Notes: a model not told the origin generated them from the letters alone. A stretch of DNA of 64,000 nt from an uncultured Tenacibaculum sp. (GCF_947499065.1 NZ_CANMMT010000002.1:433313-497312), one strand, 5' to 3'. Numbered from the stretch's first letter, positions 8,605 through 16,576 are shown. Made by a program: numbers and translations.

Positions 8605-8946
8605 TTAATCTATTTCGTGTAATTTTTTTAACTGTTTGTCTAAATACTTCCAACAATTCATATTAATTGTATCGAAAATATCAATCATTTTTTTTCCATA
8701 GGGGGTAAGTTTAGTTCCACCACCTTTTGAGCCTCCAGTACTTTTTATAACAATAGGTTTGTGGTTTGATTTATTAACAGAATCTATTAAATTCCAAGCC
8801 TTTTTATAAGACATTCCAAGTTCTTTAGCCGATTTTGATATAGAGTTAGTCCTATGAATAGATTTTAATAATTTTATTCTTCCTTCCCCTAAAAACATCT
8901 TGTTATCAGCCTCAATCCATATCCTACTTTTTATTTTATATATCAT
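8605..8946 (-). CDS. ModE-type winged-helix regulator (DNA-binding domain only)
   Basis: A 113-residue protein resembling the N-terminal LysR-type winged helix of ModE. It contains WIEADNKMFLGEGRIKLL, the helix-turn-helix SISKSAKELGMSYKKAWNLI and the wing GGSKGGGTKLTPYGKKM. The C-terminal molybdate-binding (MOP) domain of ModE is absent, as in many short ModE-like proteins. I chose the ATG at 8946 over an in-frame TTG six bases earlier. It sits between the nos and nap operons. Since NapA is a molybdenum enzyme, a link with molybdenum status or respiration is likely but unproven. It has its own FNR-type promoter. Confidence 0.8.
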   Translation of the reverse strand: MIYKIKSRIWIEADNKMFLGEGRIKLLKSIHRTNSISKSAKELGMSYKKAWNLIDSVNKSNHKPIVIKSTGGSKGGGTKLTPYGKKMIDIFDTINMNCWKYLDKQLKKLHEID

Positions 8947-8965
8947 AATCAAATGTTTAATAGCT

Positions 8966-9010
8966 CAAAACTATTTTAAATAGTAAAAGCTAACTATGAT
9001 ATATATCACT
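8966..9010 (-). promoter_or_regulatory. Promoter of the ModE-like gene with FNR/CRP-type box
   Basis: On the minus strand the -7 element is TAGTTTTG (8973-8966), a full match to TAnnTTTG. The upstream box on the plus strand reads TATGAT-ATAT-ATCACT (8995-9010) with TGAT-N4-ATCA core. Its centre (9002.5) is 36.5 nt from the final G of the -7 box, the same spacing as in the nos, nap and ompW promoters. Confidence 0.7.
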
Positions 9011-9148
9011 CTTGCTTATTCTTATTTATACTAAAAATAAATTAATAAAATATTAAAGGTTTTACGCTTTACTAAGTGATTGAAATTTAAGATTCTGTAA
9101 GGGTTTCGTTATATTTATGGAGATATAACGTTTTGATAAACTGTTAGT

Positions 9149-9193
9149 TATGATAAATGTCATATGATTCCTATTGAGTATTTCTGTAATTTG
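9149..9193 (+). promoter_or_regulatory. nap operon promoter with FNR/CRP-type box
   Basis: The box TATGAT-AAAT-GTCATA (9149-9164) has a TGAT-N4-GTCA core. Its centre is 36.5 nt upstream of the G closing GTAATTTG (9186-9193), a weaker -7 element that keeps the conserved TTTG half. The first nap gene starts 26 nt downstream. A weak -7 element is what one expects from an activator-dependent promoter. Confidence 0.65.
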
Positions 9194-9218
9194 TTAAACA
9201 ATTAAATATCAATTTTCT

Positions 9219-9455
9219 ATGCCTATTAAAAGTTATTTAGCACATCCACACGAAGGAAAAAAAGAAGAGCTTCAACAAGCAATTTCTGTTTTAAATGGCT
9301 GTGAAATTATACCTGCTGAAAATCAAAATGTTCTTGTAGTTGTTACAGAGACTAAAGATGATGCAGAAGATAAAAAGTTAAAAGAAGTTATAGAAACCAT
9401 AAAGAGTTTAAAATTACTAGCCTTGGTTTCAGGATTTAATACACCAATAAAATAG
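9219..9455 (+). CDS. napD: NapD-like chaperone
   Basis: A 78-residue soluble protein with the NapD ferredoxin-like plan: an N-terminal strand [10 protein letters not shown], an amphipathic helix, a central [17 protein letters not shown] strand pair and a C-terminal LLALVSGF strand. NapD binds the Tat signal of NapA and holds back export until the molybdenum cofactor is inserted. It is the first gene of the operon, 7 bases before napA. Similarity is by size, pattern and position, so the call is good but not certain. Confidence 0.8.
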   Translation: MPIKSYLAHPHEGKKEELQQAISVLNGCEIIPAENQNVLVVVTETKDDAEDKKLKEVIETIKSLKLLALVSGFNTPIK

Positions 9456-9462
9456 ATACCAT

Positions 9463-11787
9463 ATGAGCGCCTCATTATCAAGTAGACGAAGTTTTATAAA
9501 AAAAATGGCTGCTACTGCAGCAATGACAGCTGCAGCAGCTATGTTCCCTGGAATTATTTTTGCTAACGAGCAATTAGAAGGAGTAGAGGGAAGAAGTTTA
9601 GATTGGAAAAAAGGACCATGTCGTTTTTGCGGTGTAGGTTGTGGAATTCTAGTCGGAGTAGAAAATGGAAAAGCAGTTGCCGTTAAAGGTGATCCAAATT
9701 CTACAGTAAATAAAGGATTACTATGTGTAAAAGGATACCATCAAATAATGTGTATTCAAGCAAAAGATAGATTAGAGCATGCTTTAGTTAAGAAGAATGG
9801 AACCTATGTAAAAACACCACTTAATGAAGCTTTAGATATAGTAGCAAATAAGATGAAAGAAACCATTGAAAAACATGGTAAAGATTCTGTTGCAATGTAT
9901 ACTTCTGGACAATCTACAATACCCGAAGGCTATGTAGCTTCTAAATTCATGAAAGGAGCTATTGGTACTAATAATTTAGATTGTAATGCTCGTTTATGTA
10001 TGGCAAGTGCTGTTGCTGGTTTCTTAACCACGTTTGGTGCAGATGAGCCTATGGGATGTTATGAAGATTTCGATTATGCTGATTACTATATAACTTGGGG
10101 TAATAATATGGCAGAAATGCATCCAGTTTTATTTTCTAGAATGTTAGAGCAAAAAAATATTAGAGGTGCTAAGATTATCGATTTTGCTACTAGAACAACG
10201 CGTTCGAGTATGGCAGCCGATAGATCTATATTATTTGAACCTCAAACAGATCTAGCAGTTGGTAATGCTATTTGTTATGAGATCATAAATAATGGTTGGG
10301 TAAATAAATCTTTTGTAGAGAAGTACTGTAACTTTAGTAAAGGACTTACCAAGATGGGCTATGGATTAGAAGATAAATATAAGTTTAACGATAAACCCAC
10401 AAAAATAAACTTCGAAGAGTACAAGGCTTTTTTAGAAGACTATTCTCCAGAGAAAGTATCAAAACTAACGAAAGTTTCTGTAAAAGATATTAAGTATTTA
10501 GCTTCAATATATGGTGATCCAAACAAAAAAGTAATGTCATTATGGTGTATGGGAGTTAATCAACATACTAGAGGTACATGGATGAATAATATTATTTATA
10601 ATATTCATTTATTAACAGGTAAAATTTCACAACCAGGTAATAGTCCTTTCTCTTTAACAGGTCAGCCTTCAGCTTGTGGTACTGCACGTGAGGTAGGAAC
10701 ATTTACTCACAAGTTGCCTAAAGGAGTTGTAATGAACCCTAAGCATAGAGCTAAAGCAGCTAAAATATGGAAAGTTCCAGTGGAGAAAATTCCAGCTAAA
10801 CCTACATATCATGCTACGGAGATGTTTAGAGCCGTTGATAGAGGTGATATTAAATTTATATGGACACAGGCCGTAAATCCACTAGTGTCTTTACCAAGAA
10901 CAAGTAGATTCCGTCCAGGTATGGAAAAAAAATCTTGTTTTGTAGTTGTATCAGATGTATTTCCAACTCCAACATCTGATGTTGCAGATGTTATTTTACC
11001 AGCATCTTGGCATATAGAAAAATCTGGGTTGTATGGAAATTCAGAACGAAGAACTCAACACTGGGATAAAATGGTAGAAGGACCTGGAGAAACAACTCCA
11101 GATGCTTGGATGTTTATAGAAGTAGCGAAACGTATGGGCTATGGTGATTTGTTTCCTTACTCAAGAGAAAACCATGTTGAAGAAATTTATAATGAATACC
11201 GTCAATTTCATGCAGGTAAAAAACATAATATGGCTCCAATTGAAGTTCTTAAAAAAGAATCAGGAGCAATATGGCCTTATGTAAATGGAAAATCGACACA
11301 ATGGCGTTTTAATTCTAAATATGATCCTGCTTGTAGCAATGGAGAAGAATTCCATTTTTACGGAAAGCCAGATGGTAAAGCTGTAATATGGCAGCGTCCA
11401 TACGAACCAGCGCCAGAAGTACCGGATAAAGAATATCCGTTTTGGTTAAATACAGGACGTGTAATTGAGCATTGGCATACAGGTTCTATGACACGTAGAA
11501 TCCCTGTTTTGCATAAAGCAATGCCAAATGCCTATGTTGAGTTTCATCCAGAAGATGCAAATGCCTTAGGAATTAGAAATGGAGAAAAAGTTAAAGTTTC
11601 TTCTCGTAGAGGATCTTGTGTATTACCTGCATCAATAAACGAAAGAGGTTTACCAACTAAAGGTCAGGTTTTTGTTCCTTTCTTTGATGAAAACATGTTA
11701 ATCAACGACGTTACTTTAGATGCTTTTTGTCCTATTTCTAAAGAGCCAGATTATAAAAAGTGTGCAGTTAAAGTAGAAAAAGTATAA
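9463..11787 (+). CDS. napA: Periplasmic nitrate reductase catalytic subunit
   Basis: A 774-residue molybdenum bis-MGD enzyme that reduces nitrate to nitrite in the periplasm. The N-terminus is a Tat signal (SRRSFIKK with a long Ala-rich core ending IIFA). The [4Fe-4S] site is C53-x2-C56-x3-C60-x27-C88 (CRFCGVGC ... GLLCVKG). The likely Mo-ligating cysteine is C179 in NARLCMAS. Further signatures include GVNQHTRGT and [14 protein letters not shown], which are typical of NapA rather than NasA or NarB. It is followed by napB after four bases. All key residues seem present, so the enzyme should be active. Confidence 0.96.
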   Translation: MSASLSSRRSFIKKMAATAAMTAAAAMFPGIIFANEQLEGVEGRSLDWKKGPCRFCGVGCGILVGVENGKAVAVKGDPNSTVNKGLLCVKGYHQIMCIQAKDRLEHALVKKNGTYVKTPLNEALDIVANKMKETIEKHGKDSVAMYTSGQSTIPEGYVASKFMKGAIGTNNLDCNARLCMASAVAGFLTTFGADEPMGCYEDFDYADYYITWGNNMAEMHPVLFSRMLEQKNIRGAKIIDFATRTTRSSMAADRSILFEPQTDLAVGNAICYEIINNGWVNKSFVEKYCNFSKGLTKMGYGLEDKYKFNDKPTKINFEEYKAFLEDYSPEKVSKLTKVSVKDIKYLASIYGDPNKKVMSLWCMGVNQHTRGTWMNNIIYNIHLLTGKISQPGNSPFSLTGQPSACGTAREVGTFTHKLPKGVVMNPKHRAKAAKIWKVPVEKIPAKPTYHATEMFRAVDRGDIKFIWTQAVNPLVSLPRTSRFRPGMEKKSCFVVVSDVFPTPTSDVADVILPASWHIEKSGLYGNSERRTQHWDKMVEGPGETTPDAWMFIEVAKRMGYGDLFPYSRENHVEEIYNEYRQFHAGKKHNMAPIEVLKKESGAIWPYVNGKSTQWRFNSKYDPACSNGEEFHFYGKPDGKAVIWQRPYEPAPEVPDKEYPFWLNTGRVIEHWHTGSMTRRIPVLHKAMPNAYVEFHPEDANALGIRNGEKVKVSSRRGSCVLPASINERGLPTKGQVFVPFFDENMLINDVTLDAFCPISKEPDYKKCAVKVEKV

Positions 11788-11791
11788 GGTC

Positions 11792-12481
11792 ATGAGAAAA
11801 CGATTAGGTATTATATCTTTATTTGTAATTCTTTTTATTGCTTTTATTGCAATATGGAATTATAGCTATCAGACTGGAAGAGAGGATACATATGTTCTCA
11901 TAAAAGAAAGGGGGTTAACTCCAATTATCCCATTAGAAAAAGGTGTTTTTAAACGTTCAGAGCATGCTTTAGATTATGTTGAAATGCCTGTAGATGAAAC
12001 GCATCAACGAAGCATGAAAAACTATTATAATAATAGAGCCTTCTATGGTGCGCCACCAAGTATTCCTCATGATGTAAATAGTGAGAGAAACATGGGAGAC
12101 AATAGTTGTTTAAAGTGTCACGAAAATGGAGGATATGTAGAGAAATTTAAAGCATACACGCCTGTTACTCCTCATCCCGAACTGGTAAATTGTCGTCAAT
12201 GTCATGTTCCGCAGAAAAGTAATTCATTATTTGTAGCAAATAACTTTAAAAAAGGCACTATTCCTACAGTAGGTAATAATAATGCTTTATTGGGGAGTCC
12301 ACCAGCAATTCCACATCAATTACAATTAAGAGAAAATTGTTTAGCGTGTCATGCAGGACCTAGTGCACCTAAAGAAATTAGAGTATCGCACCCAGAAAGA
12401 ATTAATTGTCGTCAGTGTCACGTACCCAATAATAAAGTAACAGTAGATATAGGAAACTTTATCAGAAAAATGGAAAACTAA
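11792..12481 (+). CDS. napB: NapB-like cytochrome with duplicated dihaem module (tetrahaem)
   Basis: Electron-transfer partner of NapA in the periplasm. The 229-residue protein has an N-terminal membrane anchor (about residues 5-22) and four CxxCH motifs: C106-H110, C134-H138, C183-H187 and C206-H210. Ordinary NapB has two. Residues 86-140 (GAPPSIPHDV ... NCRQCHVPQ) and 168-212 (GSPPAIPHQL ... NCRQCHVPN) are clearly repeats of one dihaem unit, including the His ligands in IPH and in TPHPE/VSHPE. The stop overlaps the next ATG (TAATG). Confidence 0.88.
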   Translation: MRKRLGIISLFVILFIAFIAIWNYSYQTGREDTYVLIKERGLTPIIPLEKGVFKRSEHALDYVEMPVDETHQRSMKNYYNNRAFYGAPPSIPHDVNSERNMGDNSCLKCHENGGYVEKFKAYTPVTPHPELVNCRQCHVPQKSNSLFVANNFKKGTIPTVGNNNALLGSPPAIPHQLQLRENCLACHAGPSAPKEIRVSHPERINCRQCHVPNNKVTVDIGNFIRKMEN

Positions 12482-13107
12482 TGAAGAAAAACAAATACAT
12501 AAAATTAGTTAGTTACTTGTTTGTCATTGCTTTTTTAATGATTTCATGTAAACACAAAGAACACGAATATCATAGTATTACAGATAAGATAGAGGCAGAG
12601 AGTAAGCATTATAAAGGAGTATCGGTTTCATCAGAAAATTTTATTGATGGTTTAAACATGATTGAAGTAACAGAAAATGAAATCACGTTTAAAATACCTA
12701 CAAGAAAAGATAAAATTAAATCTTTTAAATGCACAGAATGTCATACACAGCCTTTGGCTAAGATGAAATCTGGAGATATCAAAAAGGCGCATTGGAATAT
12801 TAAACTAAATCATGCAAACTCTAATACAATGAATTGCATTACATGTCATAATAGCGATAATATGGATGAGTTAAGAAGTATTACTGGACATGGAATAGAT
12901 TTTAATAAAAGTTACAAACTATGTAGTCAATGCCATCAAAAACAATATAAAGATTGGACTGGTGGAGCACATGGAAAAATAATTAATAGTTGGGCGCCAC
13001 CTAGAGCATCAATGACATGTGTAAACTGTCATAATCCGCACTCACCGAGTTTTCATACTAAGTGGCCAGCACGATTTAATACACAAAAAGTTAAAGAACG
13101 TAAATAA
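12481..13107 (+). CDS. Tetrahaem cytochrome c lipoprotein of the nap operon
   Basis: A 208-residue lipoprotein (lipobox FLMISC, Cys23) with four haem motifs: CTECH (84-88), CITCH (119-123), CSQCH (148-152) and CVNCH (180-184). The last haem is followed by NPHSPSF, as in multihaem c3/c554-type cytochromes. It overlaps napB by one base and precedes the FeS-protein gene by seven. It probably carries electrons from the FeS/NrfD quinol-oxidising unit to NapB and NapA, in place of NapC. That role is inferred from operon context. Confidence 0.82.
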   Translation: MKKNKYIKLVSYLFVIAFLMISCKHKEHEYHSITDKIEAESKHYKGVSVSSENFIDGLNMIEVTENEITFKIPTRKDKIKSFKCTECHTQPLAKMKSGDIKKAHWNIKLNHANSNTMNCITCHNSDNMDELRSITGHGIDFNKSYKLCSQCHQKQYKDWTGGAHGKIINSWAPPRASMTCVNCHNPHSPSFHTKWPARFNTQKVKERK

Positions 13108-13114
13108 TTTAGGC

Positions 13115-14242
13115 ATGAGCAATAACAATAAAAAATGGTTTACTCTAAACCTAAATAGCAGACATAAACAAAAATCAAATTCTTGCGGATGTGGTAAGAC
13201 AGAAGGAGGATGTAATTCTAATTCTTCAAAGAAGGAACTTAGCAAAGAAGAATTCTTTGAAGCTGCAGTTGATGCATCTATAGGGGAAGAACGTCATAGA
13301 GATGGTTTTGAACAAGTTTTTGATGTGAAAATGGATAGGCGTAGTGCTTTTAAAAAGCTAACAGCAAGTTTATTAATAGGAGCTGGAGCGGTAACAACTT
13401 CTTGTAGTGTAACAACAAGTAGTGACACTAAAGAGAAAGCTCAAATAGACTGGGAAGAGCAATTTAAAGGAAACTATAAATTGATGACGGATGAAGAGAA
13501 GGACGCAACAGTGAATAGATTGGTTCGTTCTTACCAATTACGTACAGGAAAAACAATAAACATGTCTTCTAAAAATGCAGAAGAAGATGTGTTATTTGGA
13601 TATGCATTTAATATATCAAAATGTCAGGGATATATGGATTGTGTAAGTGCCTGTGTTGAAGAAAATAATCAAGATAGAAATTCTCAAATGCAGTATATCC
13701 GAATTCATGAAATGAAGGATGGAAAAGGTTTTAATTTTAATGAAGCTGATGATAATTATTATCATGAAGTACCAGCAGAAGGACATTTCTATATGGGAAC
13801 TCAATGTTTTCATTGTGATAATCCACCATGTGTTGAGGTTTGCCCAGTACAAGCAACTTGGAGAGAAAAAGATGGCTTAGTAGTAGTCGATTATGATTGG
13901 TGTGTAGGATGTAGATACTGTATGGCAGCTTGTCCATATGACGGACGTAGATTCAATTGGAGTAAGCCTGAAGTTCCTGAAGAAGAGATTAATAAAAATC
14001 AACATTACTTAGGAAATAGAATGCGTAAAAAAGGAGTCATGGAAAAATGTACTTTCTGTGTACAGCGTTCTAGAGCTGGTAAAAATCCAGCTTGTGTAGA
14101 GGCATGTCCTACGGGAGCTAGAATTTTTGGAAACCTATTAGATCCAAATAGCTCTATACGTTGGGTGCTAGAAAATAAAAAAGTATTCAGATTAAAAGAA
14201 GATTTAGGTACAGAACCAAAGTTCTGGTACTTCATGGACTAA
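13115..14242 (+). CDS. Four-cluster [4Fe-4S] protein, NrfC/PsrB-type, with long Tat-variant N-terminus
   Basis: A 375-residue electron-transfer subunit. Four cysteine groups bind four [4Fe-4S] clusters: CQGYMDCVSAC (170-180), CFHCDNPPCVEVC (231-243), CVGCRYCMAAC (263-273) and CTFCVQRSRAGKNPACVEAC (312-331). The twin arginine (DRRSAFKK) lies at residues 75-76 after a 70-residue extension, and a lipobox-like TTSC97 follows. Such an extended Tat region is known from Bacteroidota molybdopterin-oxidoreductase systems (TAT-variant family). The extension also holds a small Cys-rich patch, CGCGKTEGGC. It pairs with the NrfD-like gene 10 bases downstream. Confidence 0.88.
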   Translation: MSNNNKKWFTLNLNSRHKQKSNSCGCGKTEGGCNSNSSKKELSKEEFFEAAVDASIGEERHRDGFEQVFDVKMDRRSAFKKLTASLLIGAGAVTTSCSVTTSSDTKEKAQIDWEEQFKGNYKLMTDEEKDATVNRLVRSYQLRTGKTINMSSKNAEEDVLFGYAFNISKCQGYMDCVSACVEENNQDRNSQMQYIRIHEMKDGKGFNFNEADDNYYHEVPAEGHFYMGTQCFHCDNPPCVEVCPVQATWREKDGLVVVDYDWCVGCRYCMAACPYDGRRFNWSKPEVPEEEINKNQHYLGNRMRKKGVMEKCTFCVQRSRAGKNPACVEACPTGARIFGNLLDPNSSIRWVLENKKVFRLKEDLGTEPKFWYFMD

Positions 14243-14252
14243 AATATATAGT

Positions 14253-15470
14253 ATGAGAAGACTTAAAGTTTTTACAAGTTTAGTAAAAGACAGTTTAAAT
14301 ATAATTACACAAGGTTCTAAAAAGTACCACTTATGGATGGCTTTTTTAACTTTAGTAATGCTTGTTGGAATGTATTGTTATTCAATTCAACTAGAACATG
14401 GACTTAGTGTAACCGGAATGACGGATAGAGTTAGTTGGGGATTGTATATTTCTAACTTTACATTTTTAGTAGGAGTAGCGGCTGCGGCAGTTATGCTGGT
14501 AATGCCAACCTATGTATTAAAGGATATTGATTTTAAACAAGCGGTATTAATAGGAGAGGGGCTTGCAGTAGCAGCTCTTATTATGTGTTTAGCTTTTGTC
14601 GTTGCAGACATGGGAGGACCTTCTGTATTATGGCATATGATACCAGGTATTGGAGTTTTTAATTTTCCAAACTCAATGTTAACTTGGGATGTAATTGTTT
14701 TAAATGGATATTTATTTTTAAATATTACAATTCCATTTTATATATTATTTAAGCACTATCAAGGAAAAGAATCTAAAAAGAGTGTTTATGTACCAGGAGC
14801 AATATTATCGGTTTTTTGGGCAGTAGGAATACACTTAGTAACAGCATTTTTATATCAAGGATTACAAGCACGACCATTTTGGAATAATGCCTTGTTAGGA
14901 CCTCGCTTTTTAGCATCTGCATTTGCAGCGGGTCCAGCTTTAATTATTATAGTATTGGCTATTATAAGATCGTTTACAGCATTTAAAATTGAAGACAAAA
15001 CTTTGAAGAAGTTAGCAATGGTAGTTACTGTTGCTGCTCAGATTAACATTATCATGTTAATTTCTGAATTGTTTAAAGAGTTTTATGCGCCTACACACCA
15101 TAGTGAAAGTGCTTATTATTTGTTTTTTGGATTGGATGGAAAAACAGCTCTGTTACCTTGGATATGGACAGCTATTTCTTTAAATGTATTAGCAACTGTA
15201 ATACTAACGTTTCATAAGCTACGTAACAATTTAAAAGTATTATACTTTGCTTGTTTTATTCTTTTTATAGCAATTTGGATAGAAAAAGGTTTTGGCTTAA
15301 TAGTACCAGGTTTTATTCCAGGACCTTATGGTAAAATAGCAGAGTATACACCAACAGCAATAGAAATAGGAGTTACGCTGGGTATTTGGGCAATGGGAGC
15401 TTTAATTTTTACAGTTTTAGCAAAAACAGCCATTGGTATAGAAACTGGAAAGTTGAGGTATAAGAAATAG
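14253..15470 (+). CDS. NrfD/PsrC-type integral membrane quinol oxidase subunit
   Basis: A 405-residue protein with about ten membrane helices, typical of the NrfD/PsrC family that oxidises menaquinol and passes electrons to a four-cluster FeS partner. Recognisable segments are VSWGLYISNFTFLVGVAAA near residue 60-80, GPSVLWHMIPG, and the family-like WGLY and GPRFLASAFAAGPA motifs. It closes the nap operon, which lacks napC, napG and napH in this window, so this pair probably links the quinol pool to nitrate reduction. A rho-independent terminator follows. Confidence 0.88.
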   Translation: MRRLKVFTSLVKDSLNIITQGSKKYHLWMAFLTLVMLVGMYCYSIQLEHGLSVTGMTDRVSWGLYISNFTFLVGVAAAAVMLVMPTYVLKDIDFKQAVLIGEGLAVAALIMCLAFVVADMGGPSVLWHMIPGIGVFNFPNSMLTWDVIVLNGYLFLNITIPFYILFKHYQGKESKKSVYVPGAILSVFWAVGIHLVTAFLYQGLQARPFWNNALLGPRFLASAFAAGPALIIIVLAIIRSFTAFKIEDKTLKKLAMVVTVAAQINIIMLISELFKEFYAPTHHSESAYYLFFGLDGKTALLPWIWTAISLNVLATVILTFHKLRNNLKVLYFACFILFIAIWIEKGFGLIVPGFIPGPYGKIAEYTPTAIEIGVTLGIWAMGALIFTVLAKTAIGIETGKLRYKK

Positions 15471-15502
15471 CATAAAATAATAGGAAACAATTTATTTATA
15501 GA

Positions 15503-15536
15503 AGAGTGGTTTTTTAAAGAAAATCACTCTTTATTT
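15503..15536 (+). terminator. nap operon terminator
   Basis: Stem AGAGTG (15503-15508) pairs with CACTCT (15525-15530), extended by a wobble and four T-A pairs, and is followed by TTATTTAT. It lies 33 nt after the last nap-operon stop. Confidence 0.7.
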
Positions 15537-15599
15537 ATACAGTGATTTTTTTGTTCTATTAATTTTGTCTATCAAAATAAACTTGTTATTTTCGTTCTC

Positions 15600-15675
15600 G
15601 AAATGTCAAAATTTAAAGCCGGGGGGCTTTTGTTAAGACTAACTTCGAAAAGGAACTGAAAGTGTTCCTTTTTTT
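15600..15675 (+). ncRNA. Candidate small RNA (or leaderless 18-residue peptide gene)
   Basis: A clear promoter precedes this stretch: TTG at 15565-15567, 19 bp, then TATTTTCG at 15587-15594. The transcript would start near 15600. It contains a hairpin AAAGCC-GGGG-GGCTTT (15614-15629) and ends in a strong terminator, stem AGGAAC/GTTCCT followed by ten Ts (about 15650-15678). Inside is a short frame, 15603-15659, that would encode MSKFKAGGLLLRLTSKRN, starting three nucleotides from the predicted 5' end. I cannot tell whether the product is RNA, peptide or both; no known family is recognised. Confidence 0.5.
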
Positions 15676-15728
15676 TTTGCCTATTTGTAGCAAAATCATA
15701 TCTAAGTAATTCAGAAAATAAAAATAAT

Positions 15729-15761
15729 GTAGCATTAAACTCTGATTAAATTTAATGCTAC
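15729..15761 (-). terminator. Hairpin, possible minus-strand terminator
   Basis: Perfect 11-bp stem GTAGCATTAAA (15729-15739) with TTTAATGCTAC (15751-15761). On the minus strand it is followed by ATTATTTTTATTTTC. It lies downstream of the tiny hydrophobic peptide frame at 15810-15884. Confidence 0.45.
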
Positions 15762-15809
15762 GTGTTATATAGTTCACTTTTTTTAAGCCTCATAAGAATA
15801 ATTTTTAAC

Positions 15810-15884
15810 TTAAGAAATAAGAATTAGACAAGTAAAAGTTAATAATAAAAGAAGGAATAATAAAAAGGATTTAATTTTTCTCAT
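15810..15884 (-). CDS. Possible 24-residue hydrophobic peptide
   Basis: A short frame beginning ATG at 15884 encodes MRKIKSFLLFLLLLLTFTCL plus four residues: a basic N-terminus and one membrane helix. It resembles a signal peptide, a small membrane peptide or a type I toxin in pattern only. A stable hairpin lies 49 nt downstream on the same strand. I see no convincing TAnnTTTG element upstream, and chance AT-rich frames look similar, so this is weak. Confidence 0.25.
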   Translation of the reverse strand: MRKIKSFLLFLLLLLTFTCLILIS

Positions 15885-15963
15885 ATCGCATTAGTTTTAA
15901 ATAATAACGGTTGAATAGAAGAAAACCCTACCTAGTTTATTAAGAAACTTTATAAGAGGCCAT

Positions 15964-15985
15964 AAAAAAACGAACCGAAGTTCGC
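15964..15985 (-). terminator. Terminator of the first double-glycine peptide gene
   Basis: On the minus strand CGAAC-TTCG-GTTCG (15984-15971) is followed by a T run. It begins 9 nt after the stop of the peptide gene. Nearly the same hairpin, with one extra pair, ends the third peptide gene (22331-22346) and a decayed version follows the second. Confidence 0.75.
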
Positions 15986-15992
15986 TTAAATT

Positions 15993-16151
15993 TTATCCTG
16001 GAAGACATCTTCCTCTGTGACAAATAGCATAAGGATCGTTCCAAGCTACAGCACACTGCTTGTCTGTACTACAAGAAAGACTTCCTCCGTTAATAAATTT
16101 CTGTTCTTTTCTATTTAAAATAGAACCTAAGTTTGATACACTTTTAATCAT
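15993..16151 (-). CDS. Double-glycine leader peptide 1 (RiPP/bacteriocin-type precursor)
   Basis: A 52-residue peptide too short for routine ORF calling. Leader MIKSVSNLGSILNRKEQ ends with Gly22-Gly23, the usual cleavage point of C39-peptidase exporters. The core from residue 24 has four cysteines (27, 33, 44, 49) and polar residues. Two further genes at 22 kb share the leader pattern MxKxxSNLGxxLNxxEQ and the exact GG position. Such leaders are known in Flavobacteriia as putative natural-product precursors. No modifying enzyme or exporter lies in the window, so processing must occur elsewhere if it occurs. Function unknown. Confidence 0.8.
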   Translation of the reverse strand: MIKSVSNLGSILNRKEQKFINGGSLSCSTDKQCAVAWNDPYAICHRGRCLPG

Positions 16152-16173
16152 AGTAATAAATTTTTATTTGTTT

Positions 16174-16241
16174 CAAATTTAAATATTGAAAGAGAATAAA
16201 CTTTAAGAAAAACCATAAAATAAGTAAGGAATTACCTTGTA
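16174..16241 (-). promoter_or_regulatory. Promoter of peptide gene 1 with 22-bp-spaced direct repeats
   Basis: The -7 element on the minus strand is TAAATTTG (16181-16174). Two repeats, ACCATAA at 16212 and ACCTTGTAAT at 16234 (plus-strand reading), start 22 bp apart with AAGTAAGG between them. The first starts 31 bp from the -7 element. The same arrangement occurs at 19304-19371 and 22552-22620. Two-turn direct repeats are typical of LytTR-type regulators; that link is inference. Confidence 0.65.
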
Positions 16242-16314
16242 ATTTGTTATGAAATAGGTTTTTAATAAATATTTTGATTTGTTGGTCAAAAAAAAGAAGT
16301 GAATTGTGAATAAT

Positions 16315-16406
16315 AAAAAAGAAGAAGTTATCACCTCCAGACACTTCTTCTTTTAAAACTAACTAATCTATCAAATTGTAAAATGAAAAATCAAATTCTT
16401 AAATTA
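16315..16406 (-). ncRNA. Small RNA family, copy 1
   Basis: Transcribed on the minus strand from just below TATCTTTG (16419-16412) to a terminator with stem AAGAAGAAGT/ACTTCTTCTT and T run (16354-16315). Conserved with copies 2 and 3 are the segments AATTTAAGA, TTTTTCATTTTA and TTAGTTAGTT before the hairpin. The loop of this copy differs and holds GGAGGTGAT, complementary to the usual end of 16S rRNA. No open frame of note is conserved among the copies, so an RNA product is more likely than a peptide. Confidence 0.6.
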
Positions 16407-16411
16407 TATTT

Positions 16412-16478
16412 CAAAGATAGTTTAGAGGTATACTTGTTTTTTGAAAAATTAGATGAAGAGAAATAAAGTATCGATGAA
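16412..16478 (-). promoter_or_regulatory. Promoter and upstream repeats of sRNA copy 1
   Basis: The -7 element is TATCTTTG (16419-16412). Two TTCATC repeats (minus-strand reading) begin at 16478 and 16457, 21 bp apart, and the invariant block CGATACTTTA lies between them. The nearer repeat edge is 33 bp from the -7 element, as in copies 2 and 3. Confidence 0.55.
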
Positions 16479-16576
16479 TTACCTTGTTTTATAAGCTAAT
16501 TGAATTTTTGTTTATTAGAGATAAAATCAAGACGAAAGTCAACTGAAAAAAAGTTGGTTTTTTAATTTTTTAGTGT

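Noticed and set aside
16144..16344. 66-residue frame on the minus strand
   Set aside because: It begins with a non-ATG codon inside the terminator of sRNA copy 1 and runs through the promoter of peptide gene 1; low-complexity Phe/Leu/Ile content.
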